A stretch of DNA of 46,892 bases, taken from assembly GCA_012729355.1 (NCBI GenBank), contig JAAYDG010000017.1, forward strand, positions 1-46,892. The letters run 5' to 3'. Origin of the DNA: Clostridiales bacterium (lineage in GTDB: Bacteria > Bacillota > Clostridia > Peptostreptococcales > Anaerovoracaceae). The stretch's first letter is position 1; each line of letters opens with the position of its first letter. Both the position numbers and the translations under genes were made by a program. The notes below the pieces were generated by a model. That model was not told the origin of the DNA and made no database searches. It worked only from the letters and a program-made list of their open reading frames with translations. Shown piece by piece: positions 7,811 to 15,867 of this stretch.

Positions 7811-8695
7811 TCATTCGATATTCTGGATCTGCTCCCTGATTTTTTCGATTTCACTCTTCAGGTTGAGAACTTTGTTGGTAATGGCGATATCGTTGGCCTT
7901 CGAGCCCATGGTATTGGCTTCCCGGTTCATTTCCTGAACCAAAAAGTCCAACTTCTTGCCCACCGGCTCCCGCGCTGAAGCGATGATATTGCGCAGCTGC
8001 GCGATATGGCTCTTCAGCCGGACCAACTCCTCCGTAATGTTCGATTTGTCGGCGAAGATCGCCGCTTCCAGGAGGATCCGGTCTTCCGTAGCTCCGGAAC
8101 CGCTTCCCAACAGTTCGATGATACGTTCTTTCATCTTTGCCGTGTAGTTTTCCGCGACGGAGGGGGCATATGCTTCGATTTCTTCGGCGGTATCCGCAAT
8201 CAATCCGCCCCGGTACAGAATGTCTTCCGTCAGCCGGGCGCCTTCTTCCATGCGCATGGCATCCAGATTTTCCGCGGCCCGGGTCACCGGTTCCGAGAGA
8301 CTCTTCAGGATCGCCTGTTCGTCCTCCACTTCCGCCACGGATCGAATCACGTCGGGCATGCCGGCCAGGAGAGAAAGCGACACTTCCCCTTGAAGGTTCA
8401 GTTCGTTCTTAAGGCGCAGCAGGTTATCGTGATACTGTCTGGCGACCGGTAGATTCAGCCTGACACGGGTCTCGTCTTCTCCCACGCTGTCCACCTGAAT
8501 GGACACATCGATCTTGCCTCTGGGCGCCACGTTTTTGACCAGCGCTTTGATGGGTTCTTCCGCAAAAGAATATCTTCTGGGCATCTTGACATTGATATCG
8601 CTGTAGCGATGATTCACCGCGCGAATCTCCACGACGACGCCTCGCTTATCGTCTGCATATTCGCCCCGGCCGAAGCCGGTCATGCTTTTGATCAT
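7811..8695 (-). CDS. yicC: YicC/YloC family endoribonuclease-like protein
   Basis: YicC-family proteins (YloC in Bacillus) are conserved endoribonucleases linked to RNA turnover. The start at 8695 gives MIKSMTGFGRGEYADD, the invariant MTGFG beginning of the family, with GAGG six bases upstream; the longer upstream frame lacks support. The 294-residue protein continues with VEIRAVNHRYSDINVKMPR, and near the C-terminus has KKLDFLVQEMNREANTMGSK, the family's most conserved block. It heads the yicC-gmk-rpoZ-tcdA operon and is divergent from rqcH. Confidence 0.95.
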   Translation of the reverse strand: MIKSMTGFGRGEYADDKRGVVVEIRAVNHRYSDINVKMPRRYSFAEEPIKALVKNVAPRGKIDVSIQVDSVGEDETRVRLNLPVARQYHDNLLRLKNELNLQGEVSLSLLAGMPDVIRSVAEVEDEQAILKSLSEPVTRAAENLDAMRMEEGARLTEDILYRGGLIADTAEEIEAYAPSVAENYTAKMKERIIELLGSGSGATEDRILLEAAIFADKSNITEELVRLKSHIAQLRNIIASAREPVGKKLDFLVQEMNREANTMGSKANDIAITNKVLNLKSEIEKIREQIQNIE

Positions 8696-8747
8696 GTTCA
8701 TCCTCTTTTCGTTCACATGCAATCTTCTTGTTGATCGAACGCAGTTC

Positions 8748-8776
8748 ATGTTATCATTGAGGAGATTTTATCACAA
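8748..8776 (-). promoter_or_regulatory. yicC operon promoter
   Basis: Minus-strand TTGTGA (8771-8776) and TAACAT (8748-8753) with a 17-base spacer, about 50 bases ahead of the yicC start. Moderate match to consensus. Confidence 0.4.
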
Positions 8777-8805
8777 AGCAAACTTCAATACCACAGAGGT
8801 TTTCC

Positions 8806-10497
8806 ATGAGCTATGACGGATTGTTCGCCGGCGTAACGGCCAGACAACTGAATCGACTGCTGGTCGGCGCAAAGATCGAAAAAATATATCAGCCGGAGCC
8901 GGATGAGATCCTGATGCAATTATATACCGGTGACGGAAGGAAAAAACTGCTGCTGAGCACCCATCCGGGCAGCGCTGCAGTATATCTGACGGAGAGGTCG
9001 TTTGAAAACCCCTCCGTTGCCCCTCCCTTTTGCATGCTTCTCCGAAAACACATCCAGGGCGGGCGGATCGTTCGGGTCCTTCAGCCCCGGACGGAGCGCA
9101 TCCTCGAATTCCACATCGAAACCGTCAATGAAATGGGCTATTCCGTCAACAAATGCTTACTGGCCGAAACCATGGGGAAACACAGCAATCTCATGCTTCT
9201 GAACCGGGACACGGGATTGATTGTCGACAGCATCAAACGGATTTCGATCGATGTCAACCGATACCGTCAGATCCTGCCCGGACTCCCTTATGCTCCGCCG
9301 CCGGCGCAGGATAAGTTGGATTTCTGGACAGCGACGGAGGAAGAGATCCGTCGACACATCGCTCTGCACGAATCGGAAGGATCCAAGGTTGTCATGAACG
9401 CCGTGCAAGGCTTTGGCCCCACCGCAGCGGAGGAACTTTGGCTGTCCGGGCCGAAGGAAGAACTGCCCGAACGCATCGTTCGTCTCAAGGATATGCTGGA
9501 TCGGGAAGCGGGACTGATTCCCGCCGTGTACGTGAGTGAGGCCAATACTCCGCAGGATGTTCATATCATCCCGTTGACCCACGTTTTCCCCGAACATCGG
9601 ACGATGCGCTTCGACCGGCCCGGCCAGGCACTGGACTATTTTTTTCAAAACAGGCTTCAAAGCAACCGGGTCGCACAAAGAAGCATCAGCCTGCAACGTC
9701 TCGTCCAAAGCGTTATGGACAAGCTTCTTCTGAAAAAACAACGCCTCCTGGAAGAACAGAAAGAATCGGAACAGGCCGAACAGCTTCGCCTTCGGGCGGA
9801 ACTCCTCACGGCAGGTCTTCATAAAGTCGAAGCGGGAAGTGCCCGGGTGACTGTGGACAATTACTATGACGGAACCACGATGACCATCGATCTGGATCCA
9901 CGCCTGTCTCCCGCAAAAAATGCGCAGACGTACTACAAAAAGTATGGGAAAGCCAAAACTGCGGGAAAAGAAAAACGCCTGCAGTTGAAGGAAACGGAAA
10001 AGGACATACGATACATCGAGTCCGTCCTCTCTGCCGTGACGTTGGCCGAAGACTATGAAACACTGGAACAGATCCGGCAGGAACTGTCCGAAGCCGGTTA
10101 TCTCCGCATTCGGAAAGCAGCACACAGAAAAACCCCGAAATCGAAGCCCCACCGTTATCGAACCGCCGGAGGGATGGAACTGCTGGCAGGAAAAAGCAAC
10201 ACGGAAAACGATTACGTTACTTTTTCCCTGGCGAAAAAGTCCGATCTGTGGTTTCACGCCAAGGATATCCCCGGTTCTCACGTGGTCTTGCTGTGCCGAG
10301 ACCGGGAACCGGACGAAGGAGATATTCGCGAAGCTGCGGCGTTGGCTGCCCACTACTCCAAAGCGAGCCTGTCGGAAAATGTTCCTGTGGATTATACACA
10401 GATCCGCCATGTCCGGAAACCCGCCGGGGCCAAGCCGGGGATGGTCCTCTATAGTTCACAAAAAACAATTTATGTTAGACCGAGTATCCCGAAATAG
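8806..10497 (+). CDS. rqcH: RqcH/FbpA (NFACT family) ribosome quality-control factor
   Basis: RqcH binds stalled 50S-peptidyl-tRNA complexes and directs Ala-tailing of the nascent chain; older names are FbpA or fibronectin-binding protein. The 563-residue protein has the NFACT-N domain (MSYDGLFAGVTARQLNRLL, FCMLLRKHIQGGRI, LAETMGKHSNLMLLN), a helical/coiled middle (about residues 290-420, rich in K/E/Q), and the NFACT-R domain near the C-terminus with TENDYVTFSLAKKSDLWFH, KDIPGSHVVL and HYSKASLSENVPVDYT. All are standard. It is monocistronic in the window and divergent from yicC. GAGGT precedes the ATG by five bases. Confidence 0.97.
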   Translation: MSYDGLFAGVTARQLNRLLVGAKIEKIYQPEPDEILMQLYTGDGRKKLLLSTHPGSAAVYLTERSFENPSVAPPFCMLLRKHIQGGRIVRVLQPRTERILEFHIETVNEMGYSVNKCLLAETMGKHSNLMLLNRDTGLIVDSIKRISIDVNRYRQILPGLPYAPPPAQDKLDFWTATEEEIRRHIALHESEGSKVVMNAVQGFGPTAAEELWLSGPKEELPERIVRLKDMLDREAGLIPAVYVSEANTPQDVHIIPLTHVFPEHRTMRFDRPGQALDYFFQNRLQSNRVAQRSISLQRLVQSVMDKLLLKKQRLLEEQKESEQAEQLRLRAELLTAGLHKVEAGSARVTVDNYYDGTTMTIDLDPRLSPAKNAQTYYKKYGKAKTAGKEKRLQLKETEKDIRYIESVLSAVTLAEDYETLEQIRQELSEAGYLRIRKAAHRKTPKSKPHRYRTAGGMELLAGKSNTENDYVTFSLAKKSDLWFHAKDIPGSHVVLLCRDREPDEGDIREAAALAAHYSKASLSENVPVDYTQIRHVRKPAGAKPGMVLYSSQKTIYVRPSIPK

Positions 10498-10544
10498 ATG
10501 TTTGTGTGATTTTTCTCCATATTTTACATAATTTAGTTGATTTT

Positions 10545-10768
10545 TGCCGCGTCGTGTGCTACTCTGTATCCAGGACAGAACTCTTGCTGCAGAACAGTGT
10601 ACATGCAGCGCACGACAGGTGTTGCGTTGCGTGTCGGACATAACATCCGCATGATCCTATGAAATTGACGCTCCCGTTCCCCAAGCCAATCACTGAATAT
10701 GCTTGCAAACTGCGGCAATCGAGACTGTCCCCCAAGAAAAAGAACCGCTTTTCGGCGGTTCTTTTATC
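10545..10768 (+). ncRNA. Possible structured small RNA in the gap after rqcH
   Basis: The 315 bases between rqcH (10497) and the next gene (10813) hold no convincing gene. A 10-bp arm pair, GTCGTGTGCT (10551-10560) and AGCGCACGAC (10607-10616), is fully paired only as plus-strand RNA because its single non-Watson-Crick position is U.G there and A.C on the other strand. The segment ends at a strong hairpin with a T-run (10737-10766). It does not match the conserved cores of SRP RNA, tmRNA or RNase P that I know; a 6S-like RNA is possible but unshown. It may also be the rqcH 3' UTR. A 61-codon TTG-start frame on the minus strand (10533-10715) has no recognisable features. Confidence 0.3.
10737..10766 (+). 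terminator. Rho-independent terminator (rqcH transcript or small RNA)
   Basis: Stem AAGAACCGC/GCGGTTCTT with a TTTTA tail on the plus strand, 240 bases after the rqcH stop. Confidence 0.75.
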
Positions 10769-10770
10769 GT

Positions 10771-10807
10771 CAAAAATGCCTGTCTGCCGGACGGCCGGCA
10801 GACAGGC
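10771..10807 (-). terminator. Terminator of the long ylxM-to-flavin-reductase operon
   Basis: A 13-bp stem GCCTGTCTGCCGG/CCGGCAGACAGGC (10778-10807) is followed on the minus strand by five T. It lies just after the stop of the flavin reductase-like gene. Confidence 0.85.
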
Positions 10808-10812
10808 GTATG

Positions 10813-11418
10813 TTATTTCTTATTCTTTGCTTCCTGCTGTTTTCTTTTTTTTGTGGATGGTTTCATCACGGAAAAGCCGAAACCGCCAAGGACTTCTTCT
10901 CCTACCGCCATGTATTCTCCGTGGTTGAAGCAGATCAAACCGGCTTTGTCCAAGCGAAGCTTCCCGCTTTTGTCCATCAGTTCTTCCCGGACCTGCACGG
11001 CAACGATCTCCGCAAGAAACATATCATGCGTGGGGAATTCATGAACCGATCGTACTTTGCATTCCAACGAGACCGGCGACTCTGCAACCATGGGGCAGCC
11101 CACGATGGAGGAAGGCTCTTTCGTCAGCCCCGCTTCCCGGAACTTGTCTACCGAAGCGCCGCTCTTGACGCCGCAGAAATCCGTGGCATACAGAAGGTCT
11201 TTCGTCGTCAGATTGATCACAAATTCTTTTTCCTTCGAGAGGATCCCGTGAGAATGACGATCTTTTCGCACAGATACATACGTGTAAGGGGGCTCCGAAT
11301 TGACCGTGCCCGTCCAAGCGATCGTGATCAGGTTGGCTTCTTCTCCGCGGCCGCAGCTGACAAGCACCACGGGGACGGGATTCAGCATCGTCCCGGGATT
11401 CAATTTGATTTTTCCCAT
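10813..11418 (-). CDS. Flavin reductase-like (flavoredoxin family) FMN-binding protein
   Basis: A 201-residue protein with the flavin-reductase-like split-barrel fold that binds FMN. Motifs include GTMLNPVPVVLVSC, NLITIAWTGTVNSEPP, YTYVSVRKDRHSH, EFVINLTTKDL and, later, FCGVKSG and HDMFLAEIV, as in flavoredoxins of anaerobes. The last 20 residues are Lys-rich and probably disordered. The ATG at 11418 has GGAG six bases upstream; the ATG at 11424 overlaps the rluD stop but would leave no spacing to the SD. It is the last gene of the long operon; its link to the translation and division genes upstream is unclear. The reductant and the acceptor are unknown. Confidence 0.88.
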   Translation of the reverse strand: MGKIKLNPGTMLNPVPVVLVSCGRGEEANLITIAWTGTVNSEPPYTYVSVRKDRHSHGILSKEKEFVINLTTKDLLYATDFCGVKSGASVDKFREAGLTKEPSSIVGCPMVAESPVSLECKVRSVHEFPTHDMFLAEIVAVQVREELMDKSGKLRLDKAGLICFNHGEYMAVGEEVLGGFGFSVMKPSTKKRKQQEAKNKK

Positions 11419-11420
11419 AG

Positions 11421-12341
11421 TCATCTCCTTAACTTTTCCAAGATATTCTGAAACTCTGCCGGAGGATCTGCCTGAAAGCGCATCTCCCGACCCTTCGTCG
11501 GATGGGTGAAGCCCAGAACGCCTGCGTGAAGGACTTGTCCGGTCAGGCCGAAAGGCTGCTTTCGCGGCCCGTAGAGCACGTCTCCCAGCAGCGGGTGTTT
11601 CACATGAGCCATATGGACCCGGATCTGATGCGTCCGCCCGGTTTCAAGCACCACTTCGATCAGCGTAAAAGAAGAGAGTCGTTCCTTTACTTTATAGTGC
11701 GTGACAGCGGTCTTTCCGTCGGGAACCACCGCACGTTTCAGGCGGTTCTTCGGATCTCTTCCGAGAGGGGCGTCGATTCGCCCTTCCTCGTGGTTGAATC
11801 CGAACCAGACGACGGATACATATTGCCGTTCCATCGTGTGCTCCGCCAGCTGGCGGGACAGTTCGCGATGTGCAACGTCCGTCTTGGCCACCACCAGCAG
11901 GCCTGTGGTATCTTTGTCGATCCGGTGCACGATCCCCGGCCGCCGGACACCGTTGATGACGGACAGATTTTTGCAGTGGTACAGCAACCCGTTGACCAGT
12001 GTTCCGTCGGGATTTCCGGCCGCCGGATGCACGACCAGCCCTTTCGGCTTATTGACCAGCAGCAGGTCTTCATCCTCGTATACGATGTCCAAGTCCATTT
12101 TCTGGGGCAGGATTTCCAGGGAAGCCGGCGCCGGAAACACTACGTCAATGCGTTGTCCTTCCCGCAGCTTTTCCTTCTTGGATCTTTGAGGGGTTCCGTC
12201 CAAAAAAACAGAACCGTCTTCAATCAATTTCTGAAGATAGCTCCTGGAGGCTTCTTCGATCAGTTCGGCCAGCACCGCATCCATGCGGCGTCCTTCATGA
12301 ACCCATTCCGTATAGACCGTAACGATTTGCTCATTGCTCAT
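11421..12341 (-). CDS. rluD: RluD-type 23S rRNA/tRNA pseudouridine synthase
   Basis: A RluA-superfamily enzyme that isomerises uridines in structured RNA, most likely large-subunit rRNA. Residues about 14-75 are an S4 RNA-binding domain (RMDAVLAELIEEASRSYLQK, EDGSVFLDG); the catalytic domain has VNKPKGLVVHPAAGN, then the active-site GIVHRIDKDTTGLLVVAKT with the catalytic Asp in HRIDKDTTG, and RTHQIRVHMAHVKHPLLGD. The 306-residue length fits RluD. Overlaps lspA by 11 bases. Exact target site cannot be read from sequence; Firmicutes members of this family include YlyB, which sits beside lspA in Bacillus. Confidence 0.95.
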   Translation of the reverse strand: MSNEQIVTVYTEWVHEGRRMDAVLAELIEEASRSYLQKLIEDGSVFLDGTPQRSKKEKLREGQRIDVVFPAPASLEILPQKMDLDIVYEDEDLLLVNKPKGLVVHPAAGNPDGTLVNGLLYHCKNLSVINGVRRPGIVHRIDKDTTGLLVVAKTDVAHRELSRQLAEHTMERQYVSVVWFGFNHEEGRIDAPLGRDPKNRLKRAVVPDGKTAVTHYKVKERLSSFTLIEVVLETGRTHQIRVHMAHVKHPLLGDVLYGPRKQPFGLTGQVLHAGVLGFTHPTKGREMRFQADPPAEFQNILEKLRR

Positions 12342-12795
12342 TGGAAGAATCTTTTCTGAGCCGCGGCTCCAGTACGACTACACTGTATACCAGCAAAGCA
12401 CTCCCCGCACACACCGCCATGTCCGCAACGTTGAACACGGGAAGAATGTATATATTGAGAAAATCCACCACGTAGCCCCGCATCACCCGATCCACCAGAT
12501 TGCCCAGGCCGCCGGCGACGATCAGACCCAGCGCCGCCACCTCCGCACGAGGAAGCTTATTTCCCTGCCTGATCACATACAGAATGATTGCAACCATGGC
12601 GATGCCGGTGAACGTGATCAAAAATGTCTGTTTGTTTTGAAGAATGCTGAACGCCGCCCCGTAGTTGTGGATGTATGTCAAATCCAGAAGACCGCTGAAA
12701 ACGTGGACAGTCTGATTCAGTTCCACGGTGGAACGGATCAGATATTTCGTAAGCTGATCGGAGACGACTACGGTTCCGATGATCCACCAGAACAC
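12331..12795 (-). CDS. lspA: Lipoprotein signal peptidase (signal peptidase II)
   Basis: LspA is a membrane Asp protease that cleaves prolipoprotein signal peptides before the lipidated Cys. The 154-residue protein shows four hydrophobic segments and the catalytic Asp motifs GGLGNLVDRVMRGYVVDFL and FNVADMAVCAG. The N-terminus has the conserved SDQLTKYLI. Start is GTG at 12795, overlapping the divIVA stop as TAGTG, so translation is coupled. One likely client in the window is the amino-acid binding lipoprotein at 25351-26130. The lspA-rluD pairing is standard in Firmicutes. Confidence 0.96.
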   Translation of the reverse strand: MFWWIIGTVVVSDQLTKYLIRSTVELNQTVHVFSGLLDLTYIHNYGAAFSILQNKQTFLITFTGIAMVAIILYVIRQGNKLPRAEVAALGLIVAGGLGNLVDRVMRGYVVDFLNIYILPVFNVADMAVCAGSALLVYSVVVLEPRLRKDSSNEQ

Positions 12796-13367
12796 TAGTC
12801 TTCGCTCCTGAAATTCGAGACGGTCTTGAAAAGATCCTCCTCTTTGATCGGCTGTCCTTTCAACGGCCGGGTCCTCGATTCCGAGACTTCGGTAAAAGAA
12901 GTCGTCCCGGGGGTGCCGAAGAGTTCTTCACTCAGGACGTCGAACCGGTCCAGCTCGGATTCCAGCATGCTCTTGAAACGGCTGCGAACGGAGGCGACGC
13001 GCTGGGAGAGGGCCAGTTCCTCCTCTTTCAGACGCTCAACGGATTCACGGGCCTGCCGCTGGAGCAGTTCCGCATCCAGTTCTGCGTTTTTTACCAGGAT
13101 CTCCGCTCTCTTTTCGGCACTGACGGAAATATCGTTCATCAGTGCCTTGGCAGCCTCCAGTGTTTTCAAAACACTTTCCTCCGTGGTTTTATACTCTTCC
13201 AGTCGGTCCTGCAGATCGGTGAGCTGCTTTCTCAGGTTTTCGTTGTCATCGATCACACGTTCGTAATCTACCGTCAGCAGATCCAGGAAACTGTCGACTT
13301 CCTCTTCCTTGTACCCTCTCACAGCACGGGCAAAGACTTTGTTTTGGATATCCAGTGGTGTAATCAT
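12795..13367 (-). CDS. divIVA: DivIVA-domain cell-division/polar scaffold protein
   Basis: A 190-residue cytoplasmic coiled-coil protein. Residues 1-60 match the membrane-binding DivIVA domain (ITPLDIQNKVFARAVRGY followed by EEEVDSFLDLL); residues about 35-150 are predicted coiled coil from the heptad-rich E/L/K/R composition; the C-terminal 40 residues are variable. DivIVA marks septa and poles in Firmicutes. AAGGAG lies seven bases before the ATG. The sepF-yggT-divIVA order is conserved in Gram-positives and fits the division role. Confidence 0.93.
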   Translation of the reverse strand: MITPLDIQNKVFARAVRGYKEEEVDSFLDLLTVDYERVIDDNENLRKQLTDLQDRLEEYKTTEESVLKTLEAAKALMNDISVSAEKRAEILVKNAELDAELLQRQARESVERLKEEELALSQRVASVRSRFKSMLESELDRFDVLSEELFGTPGTTSFTEVSESRTRPLKGQPIKEEDLFKTVSNFRSED

Positions 13368-13379
13368 ACGACACTCCTT

Positions 13380-13667
13380 TTACAAAACGAAACCGGAAGC
13401 CACGGCGAAAATCAGTCGATAGATCATGGATACGGCAATGATGGTGACGAAGGGCGTAAAATCCAGCCCGGTACGCATGGCGATCCCCCCGGTAAGCCGT
13501 CGGAACGGGATGAACAGAGGTTCCAGGATCTCACCCAATTTCTGATAGAACCGGTATGTCTGCCCTCCGGGTCTCGAAAACCAGGACAACACCACGTAAG
13601 CCAGTATCATATACTGGATGACCAGGGTGAAATAATGAAGTGCCAGTAATAATTTCGTGCCGATCAT
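13380..13667 (-). CDS. yggT: YggT family membrane protein
   Basis: A 95-residue integral membrane protein with two hydrophobic segments (about residues 8-30 and 70-92) and the family signature between them: VLSWFSRPGGQTYRFYQKLG then EPLFIPFRRL. YggT proteins sit beside sepF in Gram-positives and have been linked to membrane or division functions, but a molecular function is not established. AGGAG lies five bases before the ATG. It is 12 bases upstream of divIVA in the operon. Confidence 0.93.
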   Translation of the reverse strand: MIGTKLLLALHYFTLVIQYMILAYVVLSWFSRPGGQTYRFYQKLGEILEPLFIPFRRLTGGIAMRTGLDFTPFVTIIAVSMIYRLIFAVASGFVL

Positions 13668-13675
13668 GCGATCTC

Positions 13676-14161
13676 CTATTTCCAGGGGCTTTTGATGCCG
13701 CCTTCCGCCAAATTGACCTTTGAATCCGTATTATAAGCCACATCCACATTTTCGGGAACGAACACAAAAATATTGTTGGCAACTTTCTGCACATTGCCGT
13801 TGAGCGCATAGGTCGCTCCACTCAGAAAGTCAAAGATCTTTCTGGCCGTGTCGGTCTCCAGGTTCTCCAAATTGATGATCACCGGTTTTTTGGCTTTGAG
13901 ATTGTCCACCAGCCTCGGACTGTCCTCAAATCCGGAGGGCTCTACGACGACCATCTTAAACTGGTCTGTCCTCCGTCCTCCCGGAAGTGTGGGCGAACGC
14001 ATCTCCACAGGTTTGGACGGTTCCGAATAACTGCTCTTTGCAGAAGGCCTGGATTCGATCGGTTTCCGTTCCGGCACCGCAGGTTTTTTTGCCGTTTCCA
14101 GTTCATCATCGTCGATCTCTTCGATCCCGACCATCTCTTTCATTTTGTTGAATAAACCCAT
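13676..14161 (-). CDS. sepF: Cell division protein SepF
   Basis: SepF tethers FtsZ to the membrane through an N-terminal amphipathic helix. The 161-residue protein starts MGLFNKMKEMVGI (helix), has a disordered Pro/Ser/Glu linker to about residue 65, and a C-terminal domain with KMVVVEPSGFEDSPRLVDNL, KPVIINLENLETDTARKIFD and FLSGATYALNGNVQKVANNI, the SepF core. Context: between yggS and yggT-divIVA, as in most Gram-positives. No anomalies seen. Confidence 0.96.
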   Translation of the reverse strand: MGLFNKMKEMVGIEEIDDDELETAKKPAVPERKPIESRPSAKSSYSEPSKPVEMRSPTLPGGRRTDQFKMVVVEPSGFEDSPRLVDNLKAKKPVIINLENLETDTARKIFDFLSGATYALNGNVQKVANNIFVFVPENVDVAYNTDSKVNLAEGGIKSPWK

Positions 14162-14184
14162 CGTCTTTTCCTCTTTCCGGCAGG

Positions 14185-14886
14185 CTACTGCTTCGAATAG
14201 TCCCGCGCACCGAATATGGATGTGCCGACGCGAACGGCGTTGGCGCCTTCCTCGATCGCCACGCCGAAATCATTGGACATGCCCATGGACAAAGTGGAAA
14301 AGTCCAGTCCGGGATGACGGATCTCGGCGAGTTGATCGTACAATTTTTTGACTTCTTTGAAATAAGGCCGTACTGCCTCGGGCTCTTCGGCAAAAGGAGC
14401 AATGTGCATCAATCCTTTGATGCGGATATGTTCACATTCCACCAGTATTTGATCGACCAGCGACCGCACCTGTTCGGGCGCCACGCCGAACTTGCTTTCC
14501 TCTCCGGCAGCATTCACCTGTATGAGTATATTGACAACGATACCGGACGCAGATGCCCTCTTCTCGATTTCCCGGGCCAGTCGGATGGAATCTACGGAAT
14601 GGATCATGTGTACTTTATCGATGATGTACTTGACCTTGTTCGTCTGAAGATGACCGATGAGATGCCATCGCACCGGCACATCTATCTTGTCGTATTTCGC
14701 CTGGATCTCCTGCACTTTATTCTCTCCGATGTCCGTAATGCCCCGGGAGAGCGCTTCCAGAATCTCTTCCGGCGAGCGGGTCTTCGTGACTGCGATCAGC
14801 TGTATGTCCCGTCCGTTCTTTCCGACCTTTCGGGCATAGGTATCGATCTGTTTTACGATTTCTTCGATATTCTTTTGAATGCCCAT
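14185..14886 (-). CDS. yggS: YggS/PLPBP pyridoxal-phosphate homeostasis protein
   Basis: A 233-residue PLP-binding protein of the alanine-racemase-like TIM-barrel fold, without a known catalytic role; it buffers PLP. Signature stretches: IQLIAVTKTRSPEEI with the PLP-binding Lys in VTKT, the GENKVQEIQAKYD motif, RWHLIGHLQTNKVKYI, HSVDSIRLA, GLMHIAPFAEE and, near the end, LSMGMSNDFGVAIEEGAN followed by VRVGTSIFG. The ATG follows the TGA of the upstream gene directly. It precedes sepF by 23 bases as in many Gram-positives. Confidence 0.96.
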   Translation of the reverse strand: MGIQKNIEEIVKQIDTYARKVGKNGRDIQLIAVTKTRSPEEILEALSRGITDIGENKVQEIQAKYDKIDVPVRWHLIGHLQTNKVKYIIDKVHMIHSVDSIRLAREIEKRASASGIVVNILIQVNAAGEESKFGVAPEQVRSLVDQILVECEHIRIKGLMHIAPFAEEPEAVRPYFKEVKKLYDQLAEIRHPGLDFSTLSMGMSNDFGVAIEEGANAVRVGTSIFGARDYSKQ

Positions 14887-15849
14887 TCAATGACTCTCCG
14901 ATCCTTGCTCCGGCTCGATATGCCTTAATATTTCATCGTATATTTCCACCGTATTGACTTTGGTCTGCTGGCCGTCGCTGTCGGTTTCGTTGAAAGAACC
15001 GGAATAAACCAAAGAATCTTTTCCGTCGGTGGTGATCACACGGATACGTGTGAAGTGGAATTCCCCTGTCAAGTCTCTGACATAAACGCCCTGTACGCCT
15101 TCTTCCTCTGCAATGGCAGTGTTTGGAATGATCAAGCCTTGATAATCTTCGGTAACGACCCGCAGGGGTGTTTTTCGGATCGTTGCGAAGGGTTCGTAAT
15201 ACTTGTCCGTTCGAATAACGACGAGCCAGCCTTCTTCTTTCGGAAGCAGTTCCGTCGTATATGCCGGAACGGAATCATCACCGAATTCCAGCGTTACCGC
15301 CGCACCGGTCGTGTACTTGAACAGCCGATCTTCGGAAACGGTGATCACCGCATACCACACGTCATCCAGTACAATTTTGTACAGTGGCTCCCCGGCATGC
15401 ACCGTTTCTCTGTGGGTGTTTTCGGGGATGATGCTGATGTCGTCGAACTCGGCAGGATCCAGTTCCGTCAACCGTTCCGGCGAAAAGTATGCCTCATATC
15501 CGTCAATATAATAACTGACGACACCGGTGTACCCGCTGTAATACCCCGTCACACTTCCGTTCGGAGGATAGATATCCAGCACTTTGGTGCCTTTTCTGGT
15601 TTTGGCTCCTTCGTTTACGTAATAGCTGACCGTGCCGGTCTGTCCGGCGGACAAAACCACCTCGTTCCGAATCAAATAAGCCTCCGTTTCGTCGGTGACC
15701 CGAAGGTTGCCGTAGGAAACGATCACGGTTCTCGTCAGGGCGCCGGATATGCCGGGGATCACATAAATGAACGCATAAAGCCCGACGCACGCCGCCAGAA
15801 AAACGGCAGTCGCAACGATGATGCGACTCCTTCTTTTGTCTTTTTTCAT
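14887..15849 (-). CDS. HlyD-like membrane-fusion/adaptor protein, function unknown
   Basis: A 320-residue protein with Lys/Arg-rich start (MKKDKRRSRIIVATAVFLA) and one membrane segment at about residues 9-30, then an extracellular part. Segments such as VVLSAGQTGTVSYYVNEGAK, VLDIYPPNG, PLYKIVLDDVWYAVITVSED and GLIIPNTAIAEEEGVQGVYV follow the lipoyl/barrel-sandwich and beta-barrel layout of HlyD/RND adaptor proteins. No exporter or ABC partner is encoded beside it. It sits between trmD and yggS, the place where rplS is expected in many Firmicutes operons. AGAGG is close to the ATG. Role is open; a cell-envelope or division-related function is only suggested by the sepF-divIVA neighbours. Confidence 0.8.
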   Translation of the reverse strand: MKKDKRRSRIIVATAVFLAACVGLYAFIYVIPGISGALTRTVIVSYGNLRVTDETEAYLIRNEVVLSAGQTGTVSYYVNEGAKTRKGTKVLDIYPPNGSVTGYYSGYTGVVSYYIDGYEAYFSPERLTELDPAEFDDISIIPENTHRETVHAGEPLYKIVLDDVWYAVITVSEDRLFKYTTGAAVTLEFGDDSVPAYTTELLPKEEGWLVVIRTDKYYEPFATIRKTPLRVVTEDYQGLIIPNTAIAEEEGVQGVYVRDLTGEFHFTRIRVITTDGKDSLVYSGSFNETDSDGQQTKVNTVEIYDEILRHIEPEQGSESH

Positions 15850-15867
15850 GCCTCTATTCTATCAGAA

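Noticed and set aside
9157-10410. 417-codon frame on the minus strand
   Set aside because: Antisense to rqcH; composition rich in Arg/Phe/His and no recognisable domain.
10533-10715. 61-codon TTG-start frame on the minus strand in the gap after rqcH
   Set aside because: No SD, no recognisable family, and the plus-strand stem and terminator explain the region better. A transposase relic was considered but nothing supports it.
10545-10768. SRP RNA, tmRNA or RNase P RNA in the gap after rqcH
   Set aside because: Conserved cores that I would expect (SRP GGAA-tetraloop region, tmRNA tag and tRNA-like ends, RNase P P4 core) are not seen.
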